Shown: one piece after another, positions 1 to 6,069 of the stretch | Numbering within the stretch: position 1 is the first letter of the stretch | Layout of the letters: the number at the start of each line of letters is the position of its first letter | DNA from: DATIXD01 sp035518875 | GTDB lineage: Bacteria > Pseudomonadota > Gammaproteobacteria > Methylococcales > Methylococcaceae | NCBI GenBank assembly: GCA_035518875.1 | Contig: DATIXD010000406.1 | Location: 1 to 6,280, forward strand | Length of the DNA stretch: 6,280 bases | Reading direction: 5' to 3' | Translations under genes and position numbers: made by a program | Notes under the pieces: generated by a model | Seen by the model: only the letters and a program-made list of their open reading frames with translations | Told to the model about the DNA's origin: nothing | The model's database searches: none

Positions 1-315
1 TTCCAACTCCTAGGCATTACACCCGACCGTACCCAGTAACGAGCCCCAGGCGTCATGATTTTTATCATGCCACTCATAGGGTTACGTACCTGAGATGGTC
101 AAAGTTCGGACTAAAGCTCATAAAGCATCTCCCCAGGATCATCAAGTTGGCATGCACTCCTGCGTCCGACGTCGCAGCCAATCCATTTCCCCCATCTATT
201 GGGTATTTACCGGGGCGACGATCGGCTTGAAAAGGCATGGGGTACTGAACGCGCGGCCTTGCCGAGATCTTGTGTCTGTACGGTCCAGTTCACTGTTTTG
301 ATCCTCTCATTGTTT
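1..315. other. Gene-free stretch left of the repeat element
   Basis: No convincing gene is visible here. A plus-strand frame is open from position 3 to a TGA at 228-230 but has no ATG and no recognisable family. A second plus-strand frame (95-301) has no good ribosome-binding site and an Arg/Ser-rich composition typical of chance translation. No tRNA or rRNA pattern was seen. The only clear structure is the palindrome at 54-69. The stretch could be the upstream region of a leftward gene beyond the window edge, or decayed sequence between genes. Confidence 0.5.
54..69. promoter_or_regulatory. Perfect palindrome with FNR/CRP-type core
   Basis: The sequence CATGAT-TTTT-ATCATG is a perfect 6-bp inverted repeat around four T residues. 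Its core, TGAT-N4-ATCA, has the half-sites and spacing of FNR/Anr-family operators (consensus TTGAT-N4-ATCAA), except that the outermost T/A pair is swapped. No gene starts convincingly to its right on the plus strand, so a role would most simply concern a leftward gene beginning outside the window. It could also be a chance hairpin, since a 6-bp palindrome is not rare. Confidence 0.25.
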
Positions 316-552
316 GCTGGTTAGAAAGATACCTCAGCCAGATACAAATAGGTCGTCGTACCGGCATGGATTGCCGGTATCCAGCCGACAAGGATGTTAC
401 TCCGGCCGCCATCCATGGAGTCTGGGCTCCGGCACAAATCCGCCGGGAGCGGATTTGCATTGACCCGAAGGGCATCGGGCAGGATAGCCCGACGTGAATC
501 CATGCCGGAGTGACGGGTTTTGTGGGTTAGTTAAAGGTTCTTTCTAATCAGC
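316..552. repeat. Nested inverted-repeat element (MITE/REP-like)
   Basis: Two nested pairs of inverted repeats define this element. The outer arms are 316-334 and 535-552 (GCTGGTTAGAAAG and its complement, with one mismatch and one single-base gap). The inner arms are 354-372 and 497-515; they share CCGGCATGGATT and differ at three of 19 positions. Inside are a 9-bp perfect hairpin (435-457) and a 6-bp hairpin (475-480 with 487-492). The flanks, TCATTGTTT at 307-315 and TCATGTTT at 553-560, could be an imperfect target-site duplication. There is no transposase, so any mobility would depend on proteins encoded elsewhere. It lies 67 bp beyond the stop of the 2H-HAD gene, so its stem may also form the 3' end of that transcript. 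The CCGGCATGGATTGCCGG motif resembles dispersed intergenic repeats known in proteobacteria; copy number cannot be judged here. Confidence 0.6.
435..457. repeat. Perfect 9-bp hairpin inside the repeat element
   Basis: CAAATCCGC at 435-443 pairs perfectly with GCGGATTTG at 449-457 around the loop CGGGA. It is the strongest uninterrupted stem in the element. It lies slightly to the right of the centre, where the tip of a large cruciform or folded transcript would be. No T-tract follows on either strand, so it is not a standard intrinsic terminator. Confidence 0.6.
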
Positions 553-618
553 TCATGTTTATTGCGTTACCTCGGAGTACACCGCCCTCGTTCGTGAGGA
601 GTGGACAAACACGCCTGT

Positions 619-2286
619 TCACCGAACTTTCACCTGCCTTGGGCTAATTGGAAAAATCTGTTTCCAGTCTTCCTTGATGCTGACCACGGTCCAACCGTGC
701 TGTTGCGCCTCGTCTAGCGCGCGGTCCAACCGCCCGACGCTGGACTGCCGGTCGTAGGCCCACTCACGCTCGGCGTCGGTATGGTGGACGATGAGACAGA
801 AGTGCGCACCGTCGTTGAGGCACGTCCACTGGAGCATCTGGAGGTCGCCATCCGAGTTGCCGAAGGCGGCGATGGGCCGTTTCCCGATAAACTTGTGGAT
901 ACCCACCGGCTTGCCTGCCTTGTCGTCGATGAAATCCACCTCCGGCAGCCGCACCAGAACCGGCTTGCCGTCGCGCAGTTCGAACTGGGTCTTGATGCTG
1001 CTCCCCACCACCTGTTCGGGCGGAATGCCGTAGACCTGCTCGGTCCAGGGGCGCATGAACTCGATCCCGCCGCCGGAGACGATGTAGGTCTTAAAGCCGT
1101 TGGCGCGAAGAAACGTGAGCAGTTCAAGCATTGGTTGATACACGAGTTCCGTATAGGGGCGGTTGAGCTTGGGATGCCTGGCGCTGGCAAGCCAGTCTTT
1201 CACGATTTGCTCGAATTCCCCGGTGGTCATGCCCGCATGGGTGGCCATGACAATCTCGACCAGCCCCTTCTCGCCGCTGGCCGCGAGTCCTTTCATGTCA
1301 TTTTCCAGCACCGATTTGAAAGGCTGTTGTGTCTTCCATTCGGGATGCTGCGGCGCGAGTTTGCGCGCCCGGTCGAATACAAATAGCCCCTGGAAATAGA
1401 ACGGCTGCTCAGCCCAGAGCGTGCCGTCGTTGTCGAATGTCGCGATGCGCTCGGCGGGCGGGACAAACGTGGACGAGCCTTGCTTCGTCACTTTCGCCAC
1501 GAAGTCGACGATGGCCTGTTTGGTCTTGCCGTCGTTCCAGGAGGGCAACGGATCGGCCGAAGCTGAAGTCCAAAGCTGTTTCTGGGCTGTACCGAAATCA
1601 CCGAGTTGATACAGGCTGGCAGAGCGAGCCTTGAATGTGAAAGTCTTAAACGGCTCGGCCAGCAGTTGTTTCACAAACGCCTCATCTCCGAGACCGACAG
1701 TGACGTGCGGGTTGAACTTTTTGCCGCTGTATTCGGGGACGTAGGTAGCGACGTAGTCCATGGTCGGCTGGTTGATCGGCCCGCCGTCGGAGCGGGGCAC
1801 AAACGCCTCGCCGGTTCCTCGCTCCACGGTGAATGGCGCGACGGCACTGATAAGTTTTTTCTGCAAGCCGAGCAAGGCGGGCGTGGGGGCTATAGTAATC
1901 CCGGCCACGCCGAGGTTCTGGTAGGGCAGGTAGTAGTAGCCCGTGGCTTGCAGCTTGAGTTGGGTGGGATCGGTTTTGGCAAACACGTTCGCCACCGCAG
2001 CCTTGACCTGCTCGAGGTCGGCGCTACGGACGAAGCGTTGCAGCAATGTGATGTGCGGGGCGTGATCGGCATCCAGCGCGAAGCCAGCCGGGTAGTTCTC
2101 GCGCAAGCGGGCATTCGCCGCGTTGGCCTGGGCTATCATCGTCGCGTCCGGATCGAGCAGGATATCTATGGCGGTTGCCGTCGTCGCGGATTTTGATTCA
2201 GCGGCCTGAACGACGGGGGCGGGCGCAGCCCAGCCGAGGAACAGAAGGACACAATAGAAACGAAGTGTATGAATCAGTATCTTCAT
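619..2286 (-). CDS. Exported 2H phosphoesterase-HAD phosphatase fusion
   Basis: This 555-residue protein has two enzyme domains behind a signal peptide (hydrophobic core about 8-20, likely cleavage after VQA at residue 28). Residues about 40-240 look like a 2H phosphoesterase (2'-5' RNA ligase/cyclic phosphodiesterase superfamily), with both catalytic motifs present: HIT at 78-80 and PHVT with HVT at 194-196. Residues about 250-546 are a HAD-superfamily phosphatase: motif I DNDGT (285-289, nucleophile D285 and acid/base D287), motif II Ser404 in VSGGG, motif III Lys probably K459 (or K456), and motif IV GNSDGD (476-481). All catalytic residues seem intact. The HAD part closely resembles a widespread exported phosphatase family. 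The 2H fusion and its periplasmic location are unusual. Natural substrates are unknown; phosphodiester opening followed by phosphate removal is an inference. The ATG is 12 bp after the DUF2490 stop, with a weak GAG ribosome site, suggesting translational coupling. Confidence 0.88.
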   Translation of the reverse strand: MKILIHTLRFYCVLLFLGWAAPAPVVQAAESKSATTATAIDILLDPDATMIAQANAANARLRENYPAGFALDADHAPHITLLQRFVRSADLEQVKAAVANVFAKTDPTQLKLQATGYYYLPYQNLGVAGITIAPTPALLGLQKKLISAVAPFTVERGTGEAFVPRSDGGPINQPTMDYVATYVPEYSGKKFNPHVTVGLGDEAFVKQLLAEPFKTFTFKARSASLYQLGDFGTAQKQLWTSASADPLPSWNDGKTKQAIVDFVAKVTKQGSSTFVPPAERIATFDNDGTLWAEQPFYFQGLFVFDRARKLAPQHPEWKTQQPFKSVLENDMKGLAASGEKGLVEIVMATHAGMTTGEFEQIVKDWLASARHPKLNRPYTELVYQPMLELLTFLRANGFKTYIVSGGGIEFMRPWTEQVYGIPPEQVVGSSIKTQFELRDGKPVLVRLPEVDFIDDKAGKPVGIHKFIGKRPIAAFGNSDGDLQMLQWTCLNDGAHFCLIVHHTDAEREWAYDRQSSVGRLDRALDEAQQHGWTVVSIKEDWKQIFPISPRQVKVR

Positions 2287-2298
2287 GTTTAACTCATA

Positions 2299-2994
2299 TT
2301 AGTAATGTAGTGACAAAGAGAGCGACAGGATGTGCTCCATCTTATTGGGCGCCTCGGTTTCGCGGATATACCGATTCATGTAGCCGATCTCGGTTGCAAC
2401 AGGCTGGTTGAAGTGGTAACTGATGCCCACGAATGCGCGATTTTGATCGAATCCGTTAACCGTCCAGTCGGTATTGTTCAGATTCACGAAGACCTCGTCG
2501 GAGACTTCCAGGCTGAATCCCGGCGCGAAACTCAGGGGATAGGACAAGGCGTACATCTGCCGGAAGCGCCAGCCCACCTCCGACCCTGCTGGCCTGAAGC
2601 GCTGTTCGAGTCGATTGCGGAAACTGAACTTGCCGAAGTCTGTCGGCTGCGCCCACAAGAACTGCTCCCAGAGGCGCTGTTCGTTGTAAGCTTCTGACGT
2701 GAAAGGGTCCGTGGGGAAATAGGCGTAGCCCAACCAAAGACTCGCCTTGTCATTGACGGCATAACCCAAGCCCGGTCGCACCAAGCCTTGTGTCAGCGTC
2801 GACGTATCATTCCCAAAACGCGCCTGTCCTTCCAGCCAATAACGGAAATTGTCCAGGCCTGGATGGAGAAAAGTGAGCCTCCCCGTGGCGGTGATCTTGG
2901 TCCAGGTCTGCCAGTCCTGGACCGTATCTGCCCACCCTGTAGACGACATCGAGACTATTAGGAAAGCGATCGCACCGGCACTGCAGAGCTTCAT
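2299..2994 (-). CDS. DUF2490 outer-membrane beta-barrel protein
   Basis: The 231-residue product begins with a classic signal peptide (MKLCSAGAIAFLIV core, cleavage after GWA at residue 22). The rest alternates polar and aromatic strands and ends in a strand closing with an aromatic residue (LSLHY), as outer-membrane barrels do. Family hallmarks of DUF2490 are clear: NRLEQRF at 127-133, SDEVFVNLNN at 165-174, FDQNR at 182-186 and GYMNRYI at 204-210. The family's function is unknown; a small envelope barrel is the usual prediction. The start chosen is the ATG at 2994, which puts the signal peptide at the very N terminus. The frame stays open upstream to 3180, and an ATG at 3039 would add 15 residues; neither start has a strong ribosome site. 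The frame above 3039 runs antiparallel-in-register through the gene remnant and is not coding. It sits 12 bp before the 2H-HAD gene, so the two are probably co-transcribed. Confidence 0.85.
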   Translation of the reverse strand: MKLCSAGAIAFLIVSMSSTGWADTVQDWQTWTKITATGRLTFLHPGLDNFRYWLEGQARFGNDTSTLTQGLVRPGLGYAVNDKASLWLGYAYFPTDPFTSEAYNEQRLWEQFLWAQPTDFGKFSFRNRLEQRFRPAGSEVGWRFRQMYALSYPLSFAPGFSLEVSDEVFVNLNNTDWTVNGFDQNRAFVGISYHFNQPVATEIGYMNRYIRETEAPNKMEHILSLSLSLHY

Positions 2995-3109
2995 TTGTCT
3001 AATCACGTAACGAAGTACCAGGCGCGCTGGAGTTGCCATTAATGCCGTCCCGCTTGAAAGCGCTATGGGTTCTTCCCAACCCTCTACTGAAAACCACTCT
3101 AATCGCTCA

Positions 3110-3315
3110 TCACCGAGGTTGGCTGGCCAATACCTTCGCCACCTTCTTGTGGCGGTTGCAGATGAGAACGGCCGAGGCATCCAGTTGCTCGACCGCCGCC
3201 ACGATGCCCACGTCCGGGGCGAAGAAGCGGTATTGTGTGTCGTCCACCGACGCGGGGCCGACTTTGCCCTTGAACGTCCATTTCATTCGGCGTGCTGTTC
3301 AAACGTTCCGGGCGG
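3110..3315 (-). pseudogene. 3' remnant of a duplicated DUF3108-like gene
   Basis: This is a broken second copy of the 3' end of the gene at 3853-4632. From an in-frame ATG at 3286 to a TGA at 3110 it reads 58 codons, aligned without gaps to residues 202-259 of the intact protein; 54 of 58 residues match. I count 21 base differences over those codons: 16 of the 20 changed codons are synonymous. Just upstream, homology continues in another frame (PPGTFE against PAGSFD), two extra bases having shifted the frame, and then fades near 3315. The signal peptide and roughly the first 190 residues are missing, and no ribosome site precedes the ATG, so expression as a 58-residue protein is unlikely though possible. 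It lies between the four-helix protein and the DUF2490 gene, marking an old tandem duplication or an imported allele later cut down by deletion. Confidence 0.8.
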
Positions 3316-3333
3316 GGTGCAAATCCCGACCCG
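3309..3333 (-). terminator. GC-rich hairpin after the four-helix protein gene
   Basis: On the minus strand CGGGTCGGG pairs with CCCCGCCCG around the loop ATTTGCA, giving nine positions with one wobble and one mismatch. It begins about 30 bp after the stop at 3363 and spans the point where homology of the gene remnant ends. Only a short TTT follows a few bases later, so it is a weak intrinsic terminator at best. It could instead be a chance GC-rich fold. Confidence 0.3.
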
Positions 3334-3362
3334 CTTTGGGCTAATAGCCTGCCTGAGACGGT

Positions 3363-3761
3363 TTACTCAAGCCGGTCGCACAATAGTACATGATGGGATA
3401 CGGCCAGTTCCCTGGGGAGTCCGAACATGTACACCAGACCGATGGCGAGGTCGCCGAAGCCCAGTGGTACGGCAATCAGCCCGAGATCGCCGAACAGGCC
3501 GGCGGGGATGAGCAGGAGCGCCGCGATGTAACGCAGCAGCGACTCCCAATAGACCAGGGAAGCGCGCCGGCGTAGATCGCGGGAAGCCAAAATCAGTACT
3601 ACGCTGGTGAAGCCGAGAAAACCGGCGATCAGCCAGCCCCATAAAGGGGCCGGGATGTTCAAGCCCAGCGCCCGATACAGCGGAGGAAACAGCAGAAACA
3701 GGGCCAGCCCGGCGTTATAAACGCCGGACCAGAAGACGAAAGGGGTCATCTTGAAAGGCAT
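3363..3761 (-). CDS. Small four-helix integral membrane protein
   Basis: I do not recognise a named family. The 132-residue product has four hydrophobic segments, at about 7-26, 38-59, 73-90 and 93-114, joined by short loops; a basic stretch (RDLRRR, 61-66) between helices two and three suggests that loop is cytoplasmic. There is no cleavable signal peptide or catalytic motif, and the C-terminal tail (about 115-132) is hydrophilic. The start is the ATG at 3761, chosen because AGAAGGA stands eight bases ahead of it. A longer open frame up to 3965 exists but has no such site and would read across the end of the neighbouring gene in another frame. It follows the DUF3108-like gene by 91 bp, with a hairpin in between, and is followed by the remnant of that gene's paralogue. 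A chaperone-like or anchoring role with the exported neighbours is possible but unsupported. Confidence 0.75.
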   Translation of the reverse strand: MPFKMTPFVFWSGVYNAGLALFLLFPPLYRALGLNIPAPLWGWLIAGFLGFTSVVLILASRDLRRRASLVYWESLLRYIAALLLIPAGLFGDLGLIAVPLGFGDLAIGLVYMFGLPRELAVSHHVLLCDRLE

Positions 3762-3769
3762 TTGGGTTT

Positions 3770-3776
3770 TCCTTCT
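3770..3776 (-). promoter_or_regulatory. Ribosome-binding site of the four-helix protein
   Basis: AGAAGGA on the minus strand is eight bases before the ATG at 3761. It decides the start of this gene, cutting 68 residues from the longest open frame and leaving a protein that begins close to its first membrane helix. Confidence 0.75.
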
Positions 3777-3827
3777 TGAGGCTTCCGGGGAAGCCGCCAC
3801 AGATTGCTTCACCCTTCCCTTAATCTT

Positions 3828-3850
3828 GGGAACCGGCTGTTCCAGTTCCC
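3828..3850 (-). terminator. 9-bp hairpin right after the DUF3108-like stop
   Basis: On the minus strand GGGAACTGG pairs with CCGGTTCCC around the loop AACAG, nine pairs with one T-G wobble. The stem starts two bases after the TAA at 3853-3855. No T-tract follows (AAGATTAAG), so it does not fit a standard intrinsic terminator. More likely it stabilises the 3' end of the upstream message or lowers read-through into the four-helix gene, whose own ribosome site lies about 50 bp further on. Confidence 0.4.
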
Positions 3851-3852
3851 CA

Positions 3853-4632
3853 TTACCGGGGTTTGCCGGCCAATACTTTCGCCACCTTTTTGTGGCGGTT
3901 GTAGATGAGAACGGCTGAAACATCCAGTTGCTCGACCGCCGCCACGATGCCGACATCCGGAGCAAAAAAGCGATATTGGGTGTCGTCCACGGAAGCGGGG
4001 CCGACTTTCCCCTTGAAGGTCCACTTCATGAGGACCGCATCGAAACTGCCCGCCGGCACCTTGACCTTATAAGCGCCGATATAACGGTAGTTCACGTTCA
4101 ACGCACCTTCATGGCTCACATCGTCCGGGCTGCTCAAGTCGGACACCTTGACGTTCAGCTTCACGTTTTTCTCTTCGCCCGGTGCCAGCCCTTGCAGCAT
4201 GAAGGGTTCGGGCGGCGAGTAGCGGGTGATGACGCCGCCCTCCCGGTCCTCGACGCCGGTCAGGACGTAATCGCCGTTAGCCTTCGCCGTGACGAAATAG
4301 ACGAACTTGCCGCCTGCGTCATAGCGCCAGGTCGTGGCCCCGGCCTCTTGCTTGAGTTTGGAAAGCTGGTGCTTCTCGGTCTTGCCCGTGTCGTCTCCGC
4401 TCACCAGCCGGAACGTCCGGGTGCCTGGCTTGGCGGCCAGATAGCTTGTCGTGTCGGCGACCGCCGGCGCGGGGATGGCCTCGCCGACGACCCCTTTGCC
4501 CAAATATTGTTCAATCGCCGCCCGGTCTTCGGCCGGCAGCGGAACCGCCGCGCCGTCCTCGGCTTGCGCGAAACTACCCAGCAGGGGCAAGAAGAGGCAG
4601 GCCAGTAAGGGAAGGAAGTTGCGTGTCGTCAT
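3853..4632 (-). CDS. Secreted TapB/DUF3108-like protein
   Basis: The 259-residue product carries a signal peptide (hydrophobic 6-19, likely cleavage after AQA at residue 24) and is otherwise soluble and beta-rich, so it should be periplasmic or surface-exposed. The C-terminal half has the pattern of DUF3108/TapB-type proteins: a VPAGSFDAV turn (192-200) before a strand, then YRFFAPDVGIV (220-230), matching the family's 'tyw.APgvGlv' element. The resemblance is by eye and moderate; no catalytic residues are evident and function is unknown. The ATG at 4632 has AAGGAG nine bases upstream (4642-4647). It starts 28 bp after the patatin gene stop, so co-transcription is likely. Residues 202-259 have a second, truncated copy at 3110-3286, so this is the surviving member of a duplicated pair. 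The assignment to DUF3108 is less certain than the gene itself. Confidence 0.85.
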   Translation of the reverse strand: MTTRNFLPLLACLFLPLLGSFAQAEDGAAVPLPAEDRAAIEQYLGKGVVGEAIPAPAVADTTSYLAAKPGTRTFRLVSGDDTGKTEKHQLSKLKQEAGATTWRYDAGGKFVYFVTAKANGDYVLTGVEDREGGVITRYSPPEPFMLQGLAPGEEKNVKLNVKVSDLSSPDDVSHEGALNVNYRYIGAYKVKVPAGSFDAVLMKWTFKGKVGPASVDDTQYRFFAPDVGIVAAVEQLDVSAVLIYNRHKKVAKVLAGKPR

Positions 4633-4660
4633 TTTTTTTGTCTCCTTGGAAGTTTACTGT

Positions 4661-6049
4661 TCATTGTGCATCGGAACCGTCTGTTGAGTCGGCCGACAAT
4701 TTTCGCACGAGGCTCTGGAATTTAGGATCGGCTTTGAGTATTTGCCGTCCGGCGGCTTTTAACTTGTCCACTTCTTCCTCCTTAAGGCTGAAGCTGGTCG
4801 GCAGATTGTGAAAGAAACGGCGCTGTCGTTCGTCCTTCTCATCATCGAAGCTGACTTGGATCATGTGGAATGCTACAGGATTCTCCACCGTGGCAAGCTT
4901 CCGGGTCCATTGCTCAAAGGCGGAGTTGACGAGATCGATGGTTTCAAAGTTATAGCGGTTGATCTGGACGCTCGTGACGGCGCCAAGAATATCCGGCAAC
5001 GTGGGACTGATATCCGATACATCCCAGTTGTACTGGGGCTCTGTCTGTGAGTTGACGACGATCAAGACGATGTCGCGCACGTTGCCGTGTCCCGTTTCTT
5101 TAAGCACTTTGCCAAGGTTGGAATCTTCCAGGACCAACCGCTCGTAGGCCGTGCGAATGCCGAGATTGTCGGAAATGCCGCCGTCAAGAAGGTGTATATA
5201 TCTGCGATGTTTTGCATCGAGAAAGGAAAAGCCTTGCTGGGCATAGACGCGCCGCCTGACGGACGCATCGGGGGAGGTCAGGGCTTCCTTGCCCCAGGGC
5301 GGCAGTTCGTAGCCGCAGCTTCCAGCGTAGTTCTGGAGCGTGATCGGGCTAAACAAAACCGGCACCGCAGAAGAGGCAGTGACGGCCACGGACACCGGAA
5401 ATTTTGACAAGTCAGAGCAAATCAGGTCGAAAAAATCCTGGTTGAAGGTGAAGCGGCTGCCGGACGACAAGTCCGTGGCATTGATGCCGATATAGGGGGC
5501 ATTCCGGCGGCTCAGATCGCCAAAGGTCGCGCCATGGAACAACACCTCGTCGTAATATTCCGCCGCCAGTTCCCCCCGTCCGAAATAGGGCGAGAACAGG
5601 CGCACCCAATTCTTGGGCCTAAGGAGCCGGACGGCCAACACGCCCTCTATGTTTTTCTTGAGAAAGAGAGGCTCGAATTCGCTGAATATCGAATCGCCAT
5701 AAAGTCCGTAATAAGCCGCAGGGAAACTGCCGCCCGAAACGCCGGAAATCAAGTCGATTTCATCAAGCAGCCTTCGCCGCCGACCGCTGATCGGCACTTT
5801 CGTATCCCTGAGTTCTTCCAGCACCCCATAAGAGAAGGCGGCGGCCCGTGTTCCGCCGCCGGAGAAGGCCACAATAAGCAGCAACTCCCCCGAACGATGC
5901 CCACTAATCTGACGCACGGCGCGGTAACCGGCATCAGGATTCCAATGCGCGAGAGGCTCGTTCTTGAACCTGGCAGCGGAACAGCCCGCGAGTTCGAGAG
6001 CAAAACCGAGCATCAATAAGGCAAGCCGCTTATGCCGTCGAGTAAACAT
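4661..6049 (-). CDS. Patatin-like phospholipase lipoprotein
   Basis: This 462-residue protein is a membrane-anchored patatin-family acyl hydrolase. It starts with a basic n-region (FTRRHKR), a hydrophobic core and a lipobox LAGC with Cys23, so it should be a lipoprotein; the residue after Cys is Ser, which favours outer-membrane sorting if the E. coli rule applies. The patatin set is complete: oxyanion-hole SGGGTR at 63-68, nucleophile Ser105 in GVSGGS, and catalytic Asp289 in DGG, giving a Ser-Asp dyad. The family cleaves acyl chains from phospholipids or other lipid esters; the substrate here is unknown. The C-terminal part (about 410-462) is charged and likely helical. The start used is the ATG at 6049, preceded by GGTGGA; a GTG at 6061, with AAAGGG close upstream, would add four residues. 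Its start is 20 bp after the end of the DUF1254 fragment and it leads into the DUF3108-like gene. Confidence 0.92.
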   Translation of the reverse strand: MFTRRHKRLALLMLGFALELAGCSAARFKNEPLAHWNPDAGYRAVRQISGHRSGELLLIVAFSGGGTRAAAFSYGVLEELRDTKVPISGRRRRLLDEIDLISGVSGGSFPAAYYGLYGDSIFSEFEPLFLKKNIEGVLAVRLLRPKNWVRLFSPYFGRGELAAEYYDEVLFHGATFGDLSRRNAPYIGINATDLSSGSRFTFNQDFFDLICSDLSKFPVSVAVTASSAVPVLFSPITLQNYAGSCGYELPPWGKEALTSPDASVRRRVYAQQGFSFLDAKHRRYIHLLDGGISDNLGIRTAYERLVLEDSNLGKVLKETGHGNVRDIVLIVVNSQTEPQYNWDVSDISPTLPDILGAVTSVQINRYNFETIDLVNSAFEQWTRKLATVENPVAFHMIQVSFDDEKDERQRRFFHNLPTSFSLKEEEVDKLKAAGRQILKADPKFQSLVRKLSADSTDGSDAQ

Positions 6050-6069
6050 CTGTTTTTCCACCGTGCCCT

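Noticed and set aside
3..230. Plus-strand frame open for 75 codons from the left edge, possibly the end of a gene outside the window.
   Set aside because: The translation shows no recognisable domain, and an open run of this length occurs by chance. The left flank would be needed to decide.
601..622. Short hairpin (GTGGACA with TGTTCAC) overlapping the stop of the 2H-HAD gene as an intrinsic terminator.
   Set aside because: In the minus-strand transcript it has an A-C mismatch in a seven-pair stem and no T-tract, and it overlaps the stop codon.
637..649. Short repeat TTGGGCTAAT shared with 3336-3345, seen near the 3' ends of two genes.
   Set aside because: Ten bases in two places, one inside a coding sequence and one after a stop, with no surrounding similarity; likely chance.
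781..1386. Long plus-strand open frame of about 200 codons opposite the HAD domain.
   Set aside because: It lies wholly antisense to a gene with intact catalytic motifs, matches no family I know, and has no ribosome site. GC-rich genes commonly create such frames.
3040..3180. Frame extension of the DUF2490 gene that resembles the frame extension of the four-helix gene (3762-3965), suggesting a shared N-terminal domain.
   Set aside because: Both stretches translate the 3' end of the DUF3108-like gene, or its remnant, in the same wrong frame. The likeness comes from the duplicated DNA. Better starts lie downstream at 2994 and 3761.
3928..4608. Plus-strand open frame of about 226 codons opposite the DUF3108-like gene.
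   Set aside because: It is antisense to a gene with a signal peptide, a good ribosome site and an independently conserved paralogous segment; codon changes in that paralogue are synonymous only in the minus-strand frame.
4597..4632. Possible lipobox LLAC at residues 9-12 of the DUF3108-like protein.
   Set aside because: The Cys follows only a few hydrophobic residues, and a normal signal peptidase site (AQA, residue 24) follows a full hydrophobic core.
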